64,000 bases of DNA from Porogramme epimiltina (taxonomy: Eukaryota; Basidiomycota; Agaricomycetes; Polyporales; Polyporaceae): NCBI GenBank assembly GCA_900155495.1, contig FTLJ01000778.1:1-64000 (forward strand), read 5' to 3'. Shown piece after piece: positions 23,023 through 34,734 of this stretch. The notes beneath the pieces were generated by a model. The model saw only the letters and a list, made by a program, of their open reading frames with translations. It had not been told where the DNA came from and did no database searches. The translations under genes and the position numbers were made by a program. Positions within the stretch are counted from its first letter, which is position 1; every line of letters begins with the position of its first letter.

Positions 23023-23944
23023 ATGCCTGTTGTAACCCGCTCTACCACTAGGGAGACTCGGTCGTTAACGGTGTGCGTGAAGCCACCGCCAACACAGGCA
23101 GCGACTCGGGAGAAGTCTAAACCATCATCGACGACGGCGAAACTACTTCCGAAGAGGAAGACTGCCAAGCAGATGCCTCGGGCGGCAACCAGGACGACGA
23201 TGAAACGGTCAGGAAAGACTGCGGATGTCGAAGTTGCAATTGCCACTCGCAAAGCGCAAGAGGCTGAGAGGGCTGAACAGATGGTGAGTGTATTTTCTCT
23301 TGCGCAGTTTATTCATACGCTTACATCGCGGGCCGCTTTCCCCCAGCGTATCAAATGGGAGGCAGTTGTTGCAAAGCATCCACCGCGCAAAGTTCTCACC
23401 ACGGACGATCTTCCCCAGCCCGGCAAAACGGTGCCTCACCGACTCTATGGCTGGCCCTTTACGGAAGACTACATGCTCGATTATGCACGTCAGCATCGGC
23501 TCGTCTTCACCGTTAGCCCCCGCCATCGCATACGGTTCGGGGGCAAGGATCAGTACAACTATGGCGATCTTACGGATGAAGACCTCGCGGATGAGAAGCT
23601 TGTTCTCTGTCTTCGCAGGCGCGCCATATTAGACGTCAGGCTCCACTTCTGTCGGGATGCGGGTGCGATAGATTTGCAAATTGAATCCCCGGTGTCTCAG
23701 GAATGGCCATGGATGCTCGTTTTATGGTCTACACGAGACTGCGAGCAAAAATACGCTACGTACCAGATGTTTGGGGGTTGGGAAAACGTTGAGAAGTTCA
23801 TCGACGACGCGCTGAACGAATGCTTACCGGAAGGCTGCGACCGCCGGACGTCGTTAGAGTGGTGGTGGTCGTGCGAGAACAAGCTGGTGAGTTGAGACCA
23901 TTTTTAGTCTTCCAACACTGCTGACTTCGTCTTAGTCGGGCTGA
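23023..23944 (+). CDS. Unknown basic/Trp-rich protein, tandem family copy 3
   Basis: Exons 23023-23283 and 23347-23886, then a likely 49-base terminal intron (23887-23935, GTGAGT donor, CTGAC branch) and a last exon of two codons plus stop ending at 23944; unspliced, the frame stops at 23895. Starts MPVVTRSTTRETRSLTV, close to copy 2. The first intron happens to have no stop in frame, but its GT/AG ends and place match the other copies. Domain blocks: RIKWEAVVAKHPPRKVL, HRLYGWPFTEDYMLDYARQH, NYGDLTDEDLADEKL, WPWMLVLWSTRDCEQKY, DRRTSLEWWWSCENKL. Function unknown. Confidence 0.75.
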
Positions 23945-24698
23945 CTACGTAGAAATGTATATTGTACCCCTCTGTACCAATACTCAGGGCTTCATTGTTC
24001 CTGCAATTTATGACTAGTCGTCCGTAAAACAGCACCTCTGTGGTGGTGCCGTTCTGCCCACACCACCATCCGATGATGTCCATTCTCGGAACTCGAAGTG
24101 CTTGTCCAGATATCCCACAAATGTTCCGGTTTGCGTATCCAAAGAAACCTTGCCACCGAAACCCTTCGGGTGGCAAATCATCAAGCACCGCTTGGTGGGA
24201 AAGGGGCGGGCATCACCTAAGTGTTAGCATTTTGCAAGTATCCGGCTGCTCGCCGGCAAATGAGTATGAGCATTTCGTGTGTATCGCCCATGGTAATCAT
24301 TCTGTTTTGGGGGTTCTTCATAGACTTGTATCAACACATGTTGTATACGGAGGCGGGAAGGTGGGCGCACGAAGGAAGCAGCTGGGAGAGAGGGAGGGGA
24401 CGATAATAAAACCTTTGAAGCCCGCGTCATCCGCGACGCGTCGACGTCACAGCACATGATCGGATGTCACACACAGTCATCCGTCACAACACACGGCAAG
24501 GCTCAAGCTTTCCCGGCGCCGTGACCGCCCCAGCCCATTCACCAATTGAGTTCCGCCTCCAAAGTTAGTTCAGACTTGTCCCAGGGCACCTGCGACACAT
24601 TCCCATGCTGCAGATCGCTTATCGCTCAGCGGACGCTTCCCAGCGATCCTGCCTCCACTTCACTCTTGCTATCTCCCGGGAGCTCGAACTTCTTGAAG
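23945..24698. other. Intergenic region upstream of second carboxypeptidase
   Basis: About 750 bases. A minus open frame of 94 residues (23904-24188) overlaps the end of copy 3 and shows no motif. Holds the promoter of the gene at 24699; no clear TATA box. Confidence 0.45.
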
Positions 24699-26875
24699 AT
24701 GAGGCTGCCACTGTTTGCCGGGCTCCTTGGTCTTATTCATGGCACCAGACTGGTGCACAGCACTCAACGCTCTTTCAGTGCATATGACGAGGGCCTCTTT
24801 ACACCCTACGGCGACTTACACGCGCTATCTTCCACACAATTCACGACCTTAAGCCATCCAGCGTTCCCACTCTACAATGTACGGGTTAAAGAGTCGCAAT
24901 TCTGTGATGGAAACGTTAGGTGGGCATCAGCATCTAAGGTGTTGTGGAAGGGGGCTCTGATATGGTGGTTCGGAAAGTGCGTACACTGGGTACATCGATG
25001 TGCAGGCTCGCCACCTCTTCTTTTACTTCTTCGAGAGTAGGAGGGATCCTGATACGGACGACGTAATCTTTTGGACGAATGGCGGCCCGGGTGCATCTTC
25101 CACCATGGGGCTCTTCATGGAACTCGGTGCGTTTTTATTATCCTCCAGCGACAAGCGTGTCCCCTAAACAAATGTTAGGGCCCTGCATGGTCACGAGTCC
25201 TAACACCACAGAGCCAAACCCGTTCTCCTGGAACGAGCATGCCAATATCTTCTTCGTTGATCAGCCTGTTGGTGTTGGGTACTCCTACGCAGAATACGGA
25301 GAGTCGGTGGTGCGTTGTGCCAAGGCCGGAGCGACCGAGCTACGACGAGTTCACTCTGATCACAGGGAACCACACAAGAGGCTGCAGAGGACATTGCTGC
25401 GTTCATGGCCATCTTCTTTGAACACTTTACGAAGTTTAGAGGAAGGGGTCTCCACCTTGCAGGGGAATCTTACGGGGTGGGTTCTCTCAAGGAAATCCTG
25501 CACACAGATCAGCTGAAGGAACACTAGGGTCGCTACATTCCCGTGTTTGCCTCAGCGATATATGACAAAAATGCTCAGCTTGTGGAATCTGGCCTGACTC
25601 CGATTAACTTGACCTCTATTATGATCGGTGAGTCGCCAGGGCTAGCGTCTGCACAGCCCGTGCTACTTTGCTGACTCGATGTGGGAAAACACAGGGAACG
25701 GATGCACTGACTTTGGGACCATGTTCCCTTCGTACTATGACGCCCAGTGTCAGGACCCGACATTCCCTGCTATCCACGACATCTCGTATGTTTCATCGTG
25801 GTCCAAACAAATTAGTATCTTAAATCACGCGTTTCCTTTCACAGCACCTGCGTCCGTATGAAGCAGCTTGTACGTCACTCATACCGATAAGTCAGTTCGT
25901 CCGGGTCGCTGATGAGTGTCAAGGTTCCTCGGTGCGAGAAAAGATTCAGGGAATCATGTGTGGAGAAGATTGACAGCGTGGACTGCACTGCTGCTGCCTC
26001 CTTCTGCTCTACGGCTTTCAATGAACCATTCGGTGGTGAGTACACTCTACGGCGAAGCGCGTTGGTTGTCGCATTTTACCGACTATCAATTTTGACTCAT
26101 CGCCCCCAGACAAGAATCACTATGATCGAGCTCGTCCTTGGTAATCAATGCATTCTTCTTGTGTACATGGCTGTTGATATGCTCTCACAATACAGCAAAG
26201 GGGCGTCGAACATCGCTGTGTGCTACCCTATTGTGGCGTGCGTTGTTCATTGCACACTGCGGCCATGCACTCATCGACCCCTAACGTCTTGCAGGAACAT
26301 CCGCGACTTCCTCAGCGACAAGAAGACCCAGCAGCTACTCGGTGTGGACCCTCCCGCGCGCGGCAACTTCACTTACCAGTCCTCGATCGTTAATCAAGCG
26401 TTCCGCCAAAATATCGACCACTGGGGTTTCCCTGCGCAGGATTACATCTCCGCTCTACTTGAACGCGGGATCCGCGTGTTGATCTTTGTCGGTGCGACTG
26501 ATTATATTTGTAACTGGGTGCGATCATCACATGTCTGCGAGTACCTTCACTCTTGCTAACATGCCTCTGGCTCCTTCTGCGTAGATCGGAAACGAGCGTA
26601 TGACCCTCGCTCTCGAATGGAGCAAGCAGGAAGAGTTCCGGAGCAAACCTCTTTCTGTGTGGTCTATCGCTAATGGCGAGGTATCGGGTCTCACACGGAC
26701 TGGCGGAGGCTTGACTTACGCGACGATCGCCGGAGCTGGACACATGGTATGTCATTCTAAGAGTTATCCGCGGAGTGGATGCTAATCTTAAGTACTTTCC
26801 CCCTAGGCCCCCTATGACAAGCCCAAGGAGTCCCTTGTGCTCGCAAACCGCTGGCTTGCAGGCGAAGACCTCTGA
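24699..26875 (+). CDS. Secreted serine carboxypeptidase, family S10 (second copy)
   Basis: Paralogue of the gene at 8148-10306. ATG at 24699 starts a signal peptide (MRLPLFAGLLGLIHGTRLVHS); the open frame reaches further up but without leader character. In order: [46 protein letters not shown] (about 25080), FVDQPVGVGYSYAEYG (about 25260), catalytic Ser in GESYG|GRY (split by the intron at about 25480-25530), NGCTDFGTMFPSYYDAQC (25700-25750), catalytic Asp in GATDYICNW (about 26500), and catalytic His in GAGHM (about 26740) before the last intron. Ends LANRWLAGEDL. About ten introns. All triad residues present. The usual Cys of NGGPGCSS is Ala here and Gly in the first copy, a shared change. 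Confidence 0.85.
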
Positions 26876-27482
26876 ACGGTAGCCGATCATTGATGTCCGA
26901 CTGAATCAAAGCATAGGAATTTGGTATCTTGTCATCCTTTACCGTGCGCGAGGGTGTAGGCTATAAGCTCGGGTCCAGTTGTAAAGTTAGATGAATGTCA
27001 GCCAGGGACCCGTATTGGATTTGTATCGCTCAATCCTGGGATGTGCGTCCATGGCGTGTTGGTGGTACGTTGGACGTGAACCCAGACAGAAGATCATGTG
27101 TGTAGCCTCATGTGCAGGGTTCCAGCTTCGGAAAGGTTGCGCTTGTTTCAAATAAAGATGATCTACGAAACAGTTTTGTACATATGGGCGCTTGAGGATC
27201 GATATGCGTTCGGCGAGTCAACTGGCTGCACTGCAGCACTAGATATCCGCGCGGCACTGCAGTCAACGACCCTCGGACCATCCACCACAGCGGCCCCGGC
27301 CTTGCCTCGGACGCTTTGACTCACCCCGACACACCGAGGGTCGTTCATAAGGTGCCCGCCCTCGACGCTTACTCATCAAGTGCACTTCCCTCTCTCCCAT
27401 ACTCCGTACTCCCGCTTCTCCTTTCCTCCAAACTCCGTCGTCTCGTCTCGTTTCAACCTCTCAACGCGCGACCACCCATTAC
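26876..27482. other. Intergenic region upstream of the NF-X1-type gene
   Basis: About 600 bases between two plus-strand genes. CT-rich from about 27380 to the ATG, the usual leader type of highly used fungal genes. No other feature. Confidence 0.5.
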
Positions 27483-30400
27483 ATGCCTGAGCCATCTGCG
27501 GCACAGCCCGCCCCAACACCACCCACACGTTCCGGTGAGGGCGCGCGCCATCGCAAGCCTCGCCGTCCCCAGGAAGGACCTCAAGACCAGGGAAAGCGCG
27601 AGCCGACACCCGGAGAGTCAGAGCCTCACAAGACTGATGGCGCTGGCAAGGCGCACAAGCCTCGCGCCCCGCGATCCAGGGGTGGTCATGTAGGTGAGCC
27701 GTCCCGCGCACACCCTCAAGGGTCGGCCGGGCCCTCCAGCGCAAGACAGGGAGGCAAGCAAGGGGACAAGGGTCGCGGCCCCGGCCATGCGAGGGGAGGC
27801 GCAAATCCGGGGCGTGGCCAGCCTAGGCCCGCTCGAGCGAAGGCTCCCGATGGTGAACCGTCCACCTCGACCGACCAGACCGCGGCGCCGAAGGGGTCGG
27901 GCAGGCGCGGCCGCAAATTCAACAGCGAGCTCACCGAAGGTGATGCCCAAGCTCAGACGGCCCGGCACGATGTCTCGGCCACCGCAAAGTACAAGAACAC
28001 CGCGCCGAAGGCGGACGATCTGACCTCAAGGCTTATATGGGAGCTGAGCACGCCGCCGTATCAAGACTGTATTATATGCTTCTCGTCGATCACGCCCATG
28101 CAGCCAACCTGGTCCTGCTCGCCCTCTAACCCAACCGTGGCGGCAGTCGACGACGAAAACTATGGATCGGAGAAGGCACAACGTGCAAATACGAGCTCGC
28201 AATGCTGTTGGGTGACGTTCCACCTCAAGTGCATAAAACCGTGGGCGTCGAAGAACGTCAAGGAGATCGAGGAAGCTTGGCGTGCTAGAGGGGAGGAGAG
28301 GCAAGGCGACTGGCGGTGCCCAGGGTGCCAATCGAAACGCACGGGTATTCCTAGCAGCTACTGGTGAGTTCGCCAGACATTTGTCCTATCTATGTGCGCC
28401 TTATTCTTGACCGCGCAGGTGCTTCTGCGGTTCTACCCCTGACCCTCGTCCACCACGGTTGGCCACCCCTCACTCTTGTGCCAACCCTTGCTCGCGCTCA
28501 CGACCATGCGGTCATCCGTGTTCACTCAACTGCCATCCCGGGCCGTGCCCCCCATGCCAAGTCACGACCTCCATGCCCTGTTACTGCGGAAAGCATACAC
28601 AGTCTTTCCGTTGTTCGCATCTAGGTGTAAACAGACCGGGTGGCCCGGCTATCGCGGATCTCTCGTGTGGACAGACGTGCGGGCGCATGTTGAACTGCGG
28701 AAACCATTACTGCCAGGACACCTGTCATATGGGCAAGTGTGGCCCCTGCTCGGTCCGAGATAAGGCGTCTTGTTATTGTGGCAAGGAGGAGCGCGAGTTG
28801 GCTTGCGGCGAAGGTGAAGAGAAGGAATGTCTGGTAGCGACGGAGGATGGGCTGGTGCAATGGAAGGGACGATTTGCTTGTCAGGATGCGTGCAAGAGGT
28901 GAGGTCGCAATCACTCAGCGTTCGCCAGTTATCAACTAACCACTCCCAGGCCCTTCGACTGTGGCATTCATCATTGCGAGAAGCCCTGTCATCCCCCATC
29001 CGTCACGCCTGCCCCTTGTCCGCGCTCACCTTCTGTCGTCACCCACTGCCCCTGCGGTAAACATGTGCTTCAGCCCATGTCCTCGCCCTTCTTCCCGCCC
29101 GGTACTCTCCTCTCGCGAAGGGCGTGCACCGACCCCATCCCGACATGCGAGTCAACATGCATGAAGCCGCTGGAGGGCTGTGAGCACGTCTGCTCGGCCA
29201 AGTGCCACACCGGCCCGTGTCCGCCCTGCTCCATCCGTCTCGTGCGCCCCTGCCGATGCGGCTCCACGACCCACGAAGTTCTCTGTTCAGAAGAGCAAGC
29301 AAAGGCGCGCGCTCGCGCTCGTGGCGAGACCGGGGCCGAGTCCGACATCTTGTGCGAGAAGACTTGTCCCGCGCTCAGGGCGTGCGGTCGACACCAGTGC
29401 AACCGTGTCTGCTGCCCTCTTGCCTCTCTGGCTGTAGGGCCGAAAGGGAAAGGGAAGCAACGCGCGACTGAAAATACGGCACTCATCGACCCAGAAGGCT
29501 GGCACGAGTGCGACATCGTGTGCGGAAGGCTTCTCAGCTGTGGCAACCACAATTGCGAGGAGCGCGATCACAAGGGGGCGTGCCCGCCTTGTCTCAGGAG
29601 CTCCTTCGAAGAGGTGCGTCGCAAATTCGAGTTTCAAGAATCCAGTATTCACCTTTCCCCCTCAGATGGTGTGCAATTGCGGCCGTACGGTTCTGGAGCC
29701 TCCAATCCCATGCGGCACGAGGATCGCGTGTGGTTATCCCTGCTCTCGCCCTCTGCTTGAATGTGGACACCCGAGGGTCCCACACGCGTGCCACGATGAC
29801 ACTATTCGCTGCCCCCCGTGTCCTCACTTGACAAGCAAGCAGTGCGCTTGCGGGAAGAAGCTCGTCGACAATGTCAGGTGCTCGCAAGAGAAGGTGTCCT
29901 GTGGACAGCCTTGTGGAAAGTAAGTACCTCATCAGTCACGTCTACGGGTTACGGAACCTGACCCGAACAACCTTTCATAGACCACTCGCTTGTGGTTTTC
30001 ACCATTGCGATCGATTATGTCATGGGGATGCCTGCGGGTCCTGTCGTGCTACTTGCGGCAAACCTCGAAAGCTCTGGTATGTCACCTCAACATTCCCATC
30101 TAAATCATTGCGTAACTTATCTGGACTTCCAGTCTGCCTGCACAGCACCCCTGCACGCTTCCGTGTCACGCCCCTGCTTCTTGTGACGAGTCCGAACCGT
30201 GTCGCGCTATCGTCACTATCACCTGCCCATGCGGTCGCATCCGTCAGCCAGTACCCTGCGGCAGGTCTATCACCAGCTCGTCCGGACGTGAGGGCGGCCA
30301 GCAACTGAAGTGCTCGAATGAGTGCGCTATCGCGAAGAGAAACGCCCGTCTAGCCGAGGCTCTCGGTATCAACCCCGACCGCGCCGAGGGTCGCGCCCAA

Positions 30401-31079
30401 CAAGTCACGTACAACGATGATCTCCTCGCCTTCGCTCGGGCCAACGCGAAGTTCTGCACCATCGTCGAGAAGAGCTTTTCTGAGTACGTGCACTTCTCAT
30501 CTTTTCCGTGCACCTATATCTAATATTCTGTCTAGCTTCCTCTCCTCCGACAAGAAGAGCCAGATACTGCCGCACATGCCCGAACAGAAGCGGAAGTTCG
30601 TCCACGACCTCGCTGCCGTGTACCGCATGAACACGCAGATGGTGGACCAGGAGCCGCATCGCTCCGTGCAACTCCTCCGACGCCTGGACTCCCGTATACC
30701 TTCCCCCCTCCTTTCCACCTCGATCACCCCCAGCGCCGCTGGTCTAGGAAAACTCACAGACCTCCGTGCGCCAGGCCCCGGCATGCAGACCCTCTCGCGA
30801 CCGGGTTCAGCGGCGCGCATGTCTCCCGCGCCTGTCCAGCCAGTCGCCGGCAGCTCTGGGCGAGGCTGGACGTCCGTCGTCTCTCGGCCGCCTCAGTCTG
30901 CCAGCCCCGCTCCAAGCTCCTGGGGCGTCGCGCCAGAGCGCGCCAAGACCCCCGTCCGGTCGTCGCCCGCCCCCGCGCCTCCTCGTCCCGTCCCAGCTAC
31001 GGTCGCATCTGCACCTGCGCCCGCCACGCTACCCCTCAGCCCCACAGACGTGCCCGACGACTGGGAAGACGCAGCGTGA
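27483..31079 (+). CDS. NF-X1/FAP1-type zinc-finger protein (RING, NF-X1 fingers, R3H)
   Basis: About eight exons, first 27483-28363. The N-terminal ~180 residues are basic, Gly/Pro/Arg-rich and disordered. A RING/PHD-like finger follows (CIICFSSI, then CCWVTFHLKCIKPW and WRCPGC, about 28070-28330). Then a long run of NF-X1 fingers: PCGHPCSLNCHPGPCPPC (about 28510), LNCGNHYCQDTCHMGKCGPC (about 28690), further copies to LACGFHHCDRLCHGDACGSC (about 29985). An R3H-type nucleic-acid-binding domain near the end (MPEQKRKFVHDLAAVYRMN, about 30575) is followed by a Pro/Ser-rich tail ending DDWEDAA. Homologues (human NFX1, fly shuttle craft, yeast FAP1) act in transcription control and, in yeast, bind FKBP12; the RING suggests ubiquitin ligase activity. 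Complete and ordinary in layout. Confidence 0.88.
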
Positions 31080-31599
31080 TCCCCGCGCATATGGGCGCGG
31101 AGCGGGAGGGGGCGATCGCGAAGCTTTAGGCTGCCCGCCTCGGGCGGGGACTGGGTTCTAGCCTGAGACGGGGCAGCCGTGCATGTATCCGCGTATTGTC
31201 GCCGCTGTATCATGTTAGACTAAAGTAGACACGCACTCCAATCTGCAATCTGTGCTTAGACGTGCGTGCGTAGAGCAGGCAAATCTCGGACTAGCTCGCT
31301 GTCAGGCCGTGCGGAGATCAGCGTGCGTTGGGGGAGAAGACGATTACCCTTGACGTCTGGGAGCGTCGAGCGTGCCTTGTCGTCCACACTTAGGGGGCTC
31401 GCTGACTTTGAAAACGCTTCCCAAGTGCCAAACGCTCGAACTCAGAACTTTCGAGTGATAGGGGTCGCCTAAGTGCTTCCGTGATACATTGCCATTCAAC
31501 CTCCAGATTCCTATCGTACACCGCCCAGCTAAGGATATGCTTCCGGCGTAAGTAGTGGCCGTCGTCGTCCTCCTCGACGGGCGCGCCACCCCCGGTCTC
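31080..31599. other. Convergent 3' intergenic region
   Basis: About 520 bases between the 3' ends of the NF-X1 gene and the quinone oxidoreductase gene. No feature recognised. Confidence 0.5.
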
Positions 31600-33111
31600 T
31601 CATGCCTCCCCGGCGACCTTGACGATCAGCTTTCCCGTCGTCTTCCCGCCAACGAGGTCCTTCTGTGCCTGCTGCACGCCCTCGCCCGTGAACGCGTACT
31701 CCCCAAAGATGTTGATCTTGAGCGTCCCGTCCGCGATGGCCCGGAACAGCTGCTCGCCGTAGACACGGCCCTCCTCCGGGGTGTAAACGTAATTACTCAA
31801 CCTACGGGTCAGGGCCCGAGGTTCAGCACCCAGGGTCTAGTGAGTAGCGCTCGAGGGAGCTGCGCGGAGGAGACGGGACGCACGTGGGACGCAAGAGCCG
31901 GACGTTCTTCTCGACGAGCTTCAGCGGCGGGAACGGTGGGACCGCGCCAGACGCGTTCCCGACGGAGACGATGGTACCTTTGCGGCGTATCATCTTGAAG
32001 TCTGCCTCGAACCTGCGTGCCGGCGCGGAGCCAGGCCCAGCCCAGGTCAGCCGCCCGTTTCCAGTCTTCGAGCTCCGAAACGCCCCGCGGGATGGCACTC
32101 ACGTATCCTTCCCGACGCCGTCAAAGATCGCGTGCACGCCCTCGCCGTTCGTGAGCTCCAGCACGCGCGCGACGGTGTCCTCCTGCGTGTACAGGATCAC
32201 GTGGTCCGCGCCGTGCGCGCGCGCGACCGCGGCCTTGGTGGGCGTGCTCGTCGTCCCGATGACCGTCGCGCCGCGCGCCTTGATGAGCTGCGCGAAGAGC
32301 AGCCCGAGCCCGCCCGCGACGGTGTGCACGAGCACGGTGTCGCCCGCGCGCACGTTGTACGCCTCGGTGACGAAGGTGAGCGCCGTCGCGCCTACCATCG
32401 CGGGAGGAGCGGGAGGCGCAGGAGCGCGGGGTCCGATGGTGGTTAGCTGAGGGGTTTTTGCGTATAGCAGGGGGAAGCGCACCTTGCGTGAGTCCCGCGG
32501 CGGCGGTGCGGGTAGTGACGCCCTGCGGGAGAGGGAACGCCTTTGCCCACGGGACGCTCACGTACTCTGCAAAGGAGCCCATGTGGTACTAGATGGAGAC
32601 AAGTCCGAGACCAAAGACGTTATCGCTGAAAATAACACCTCGTTCCGCGAAACACGCACCACTGCGACATTGCCTCCCACAGCTAACCCGCGCAGCTTGA
32701 ACTCTTCGTCAGCGAGGACAGCCTCGTCCGTTGGAAGCGCGACGATCTCGCCCGCTGCCTCCGTACCGAGTGGTTGGGGGAACGCCTTGATCGGGTACAA
32801 GCCCTTCCTGCGACACGCAGACAGAAAGGGGGCCGATAAGCCCGATCGCAGCGTCCGCGAAGCGAGGAACACGCACCGGTAGTATGTGTCGATGAAGTTA
32901 ACCCCCGCGTAGTGCACCTGGGCGTCGCGGAGTAAAGCGTTACGACCGCTCGATCAGCATCGGCGCAGATCAGCGGAGGGGTAGGGAGACGCACCTTGAC
33001 GAGCACGTTGCCCGGCGCGGGCTGGGGCACGGGCAGCTCGAACTTCTCGATGACGTCGAAGTCGCCCGTCTTGTTGATGCCGACCGCGTTCATCGTCGTT
33101 GGGAGGCTCAT
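31600..33111 (-). CDS. NADPH:quinone oxidoreductase (zeta-crystallin/QOR branch of the MDR family)
   Basis: Reduces quinones with NADPH by single-electron transfer; MDR fold without catalytic zinc. Read on the minus strand: MSLPTTMNAVGINKTGDFDV, AGVNFIDTYYR (about 32890), PLGTEAAGEIVAL (about 32760), FAEYVSVPWAKAFPLP (about 32560), the nucleotide-binding turn VHTVAGGLGLLFAQL (about 32320), GATVIGTTST, ADHVILYTQED, then FDGVGKDT and the last exon ending GGKTTGKLIVKVAGEA. About seven introns. The ATG at 33111 is chosen; the frame stays open to an ATG at 33294, which would add a 61-residue Arg-rich, mitochondrial-leader-like extension, but a TATA box sits only ~15 bases above that ATG. Confidence 0.82.
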
Positions 33112-33307
33112 CTTCGCCGGCGCGCCTGTGCTGAATCTGCAAGTTCTCGTAATGGGTCCGCCTGCGGTCGGCCTCGGTAGCGCGGATCTGGTGCGGAGGG
33201 AGAGGCACTGGAGACGGGATGGGAACGATGGGTGCACCGCCGGAGCAAGCCGGGCCGCGATGGGACGTGGAAGGAATAGCAGGCGGGACCGCATCTCCCG
33301 TTTCAAG

Positions 33308-33314
33308 CTATATA
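33308..33314 (-). promoter_or_regulatory. TATA-like box of the quinone oxidoreductase gene
   Basis: TATATAG on the minus strand, about 195 bases above the ATG at 33111 and only about 15 bases above the in-frame ATG at 33294. If used, transcription would begin at or below 33294, which favours the shorter protein. Confidence 0.4.
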
Positions 33315-34734
33315 GGCCGCACCGCGGGGGTAGAACTCGAGTCAGCAGTCAGTTCGCTCCTGGATGGCGTGCTTATGTGAGCGACTTAGTGAGGGTCGGC
33401 GTGGTGCTGTAAGCGACCGTGGGCTTGAGCTCAGCGCCGCGCGTCATCGTTGGCATTCAAATTCAAACGCACGCTGAGGAAATAAGTTGGAGCCCTGGAT
33501 AGAAGCCCCCGCGATCGTCCAACACTCTCGCACTCGCCGCTGTGCCCCGTCTACACGCAACTGGTGACCTCGCCATGTCCCCTCAGGTGAACCACCGACA
33601 CCCTGGGCGTCGACCCGACCGCCCGGCGGACTAGTGGGTGGTAGCTGGCGATGACAGGCCAACTTAAAAGCTGCACAGCATCAAACCAACCGGACGCGGG
33701 GCCATCTCGTCAGCCAAAGTCCTCGAGCCGTAAGCGTGACATGTTCAATTAATCTCGCCTCCAGATCTCCTCCAACCACATCCTCTCTCAAGCCCCGCCC
33801 CCCGACGGTCGTGCGCACGGACGCTCCGGCGGGGCCACCGAGCCGTCCGTCAATTAGAGGCCGGTTTCGTTGTCCATCAAATGCGCGCCCCCCTCCATCT
33901 ATCGCCAGCCCTGGATGAATGAACCCATACAACGGCATGTCACGCGCGCCCCAGCACGCCGGGAGTGCGCCTAGCGACTACTGATACATTATGCTGCAGC
34001 GACGCAGACCGTCTGCGCTCCGCGCCCCCGTCACCTCCGAAACCAAACTACAGGATCGTCGCGTCTCGCCCCCGCGTCTCGGGTGCGATTCAAGACAGCG
34101 AAAATATGTACAACGGGGCCTCGGCCCCAGAGACTGGCACCAGGACCAGCGATTCCCCCTCGGCCTGCCCGGGGAGGTCGACCCCAGGCCCTCCTCGTCT
34201 CTCCCGGCTCCGGAAGGAAGGAAAGGAAGGCGTCACGGACAGCGCAGCGACAGCCCCTGCGGGCCTGGGCGGCCCTGCACCGCGTGCGCGCACGCCCGTC
34301 CGCACCCGGACGACAGCTGCTCGCGCAGCCGACGGTGGGGCCCTGCCAGGTGCCAGCGACGGGCGCCCACCACACCGTAGCAGTGCCGTGCAGGCGCCCG
34401 CCGCGCGGCCTCGGTGCCTGCAAAAGGCAGCCCGCCTGCGCGCCCGCCCTGGCGTACGCGCACCTCCGCGGTGTGCGGAGCGGGGAGGACCTCGAACCGA
34501 CGGCGCCGCGCACCGCACGGGGGAGGCGGGCGTGCGGGCGCCCCGTGGTCCTTCCGTCCGTTCCGCCGCTAATAGTAGCGCGGGTCCCCTTTGTCGCGAG
34601 CCTCGGTCGCGAGTGCAGTGCGACGCGATGCGGCGGCGTCGGCGTCGGCGTCAGGGTTGTGCAAAACGCGGGTCGCGGCATGCCAAGGGGTGTGTTGTAA
34701 CGCGCGTCGGTTGTTCCGACCCAATATGCTGGCA
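33315..34734. other. Intergenic, GC-rich region
   Basis: About 1.4 kb, strongly GC-rich from 34.1 to 34.65 kb. Several long frames overlap one another on both strands here (plus 33965-34738, plus 34083-34700, minus 34031-34735), the expected artefact of few stop codons in GC-rich DNA. Their translations are Arg/Pro/Ala-rich with no motif. No gene called. Confidence 0.5.

Noticed and set aside
18017..23944. Tandem block as a transposon or provirus remnant
   Set aside because: No terminal repeats, target duplications, transposase or polymerase motifs were seen; the copies have ordinary spliced gene structure.
23904..24188. Minus open frame of 94 residues after copy 3
   Set aside because: It overlaps the likely last exon of copy 3 and shows no motif or codon support.
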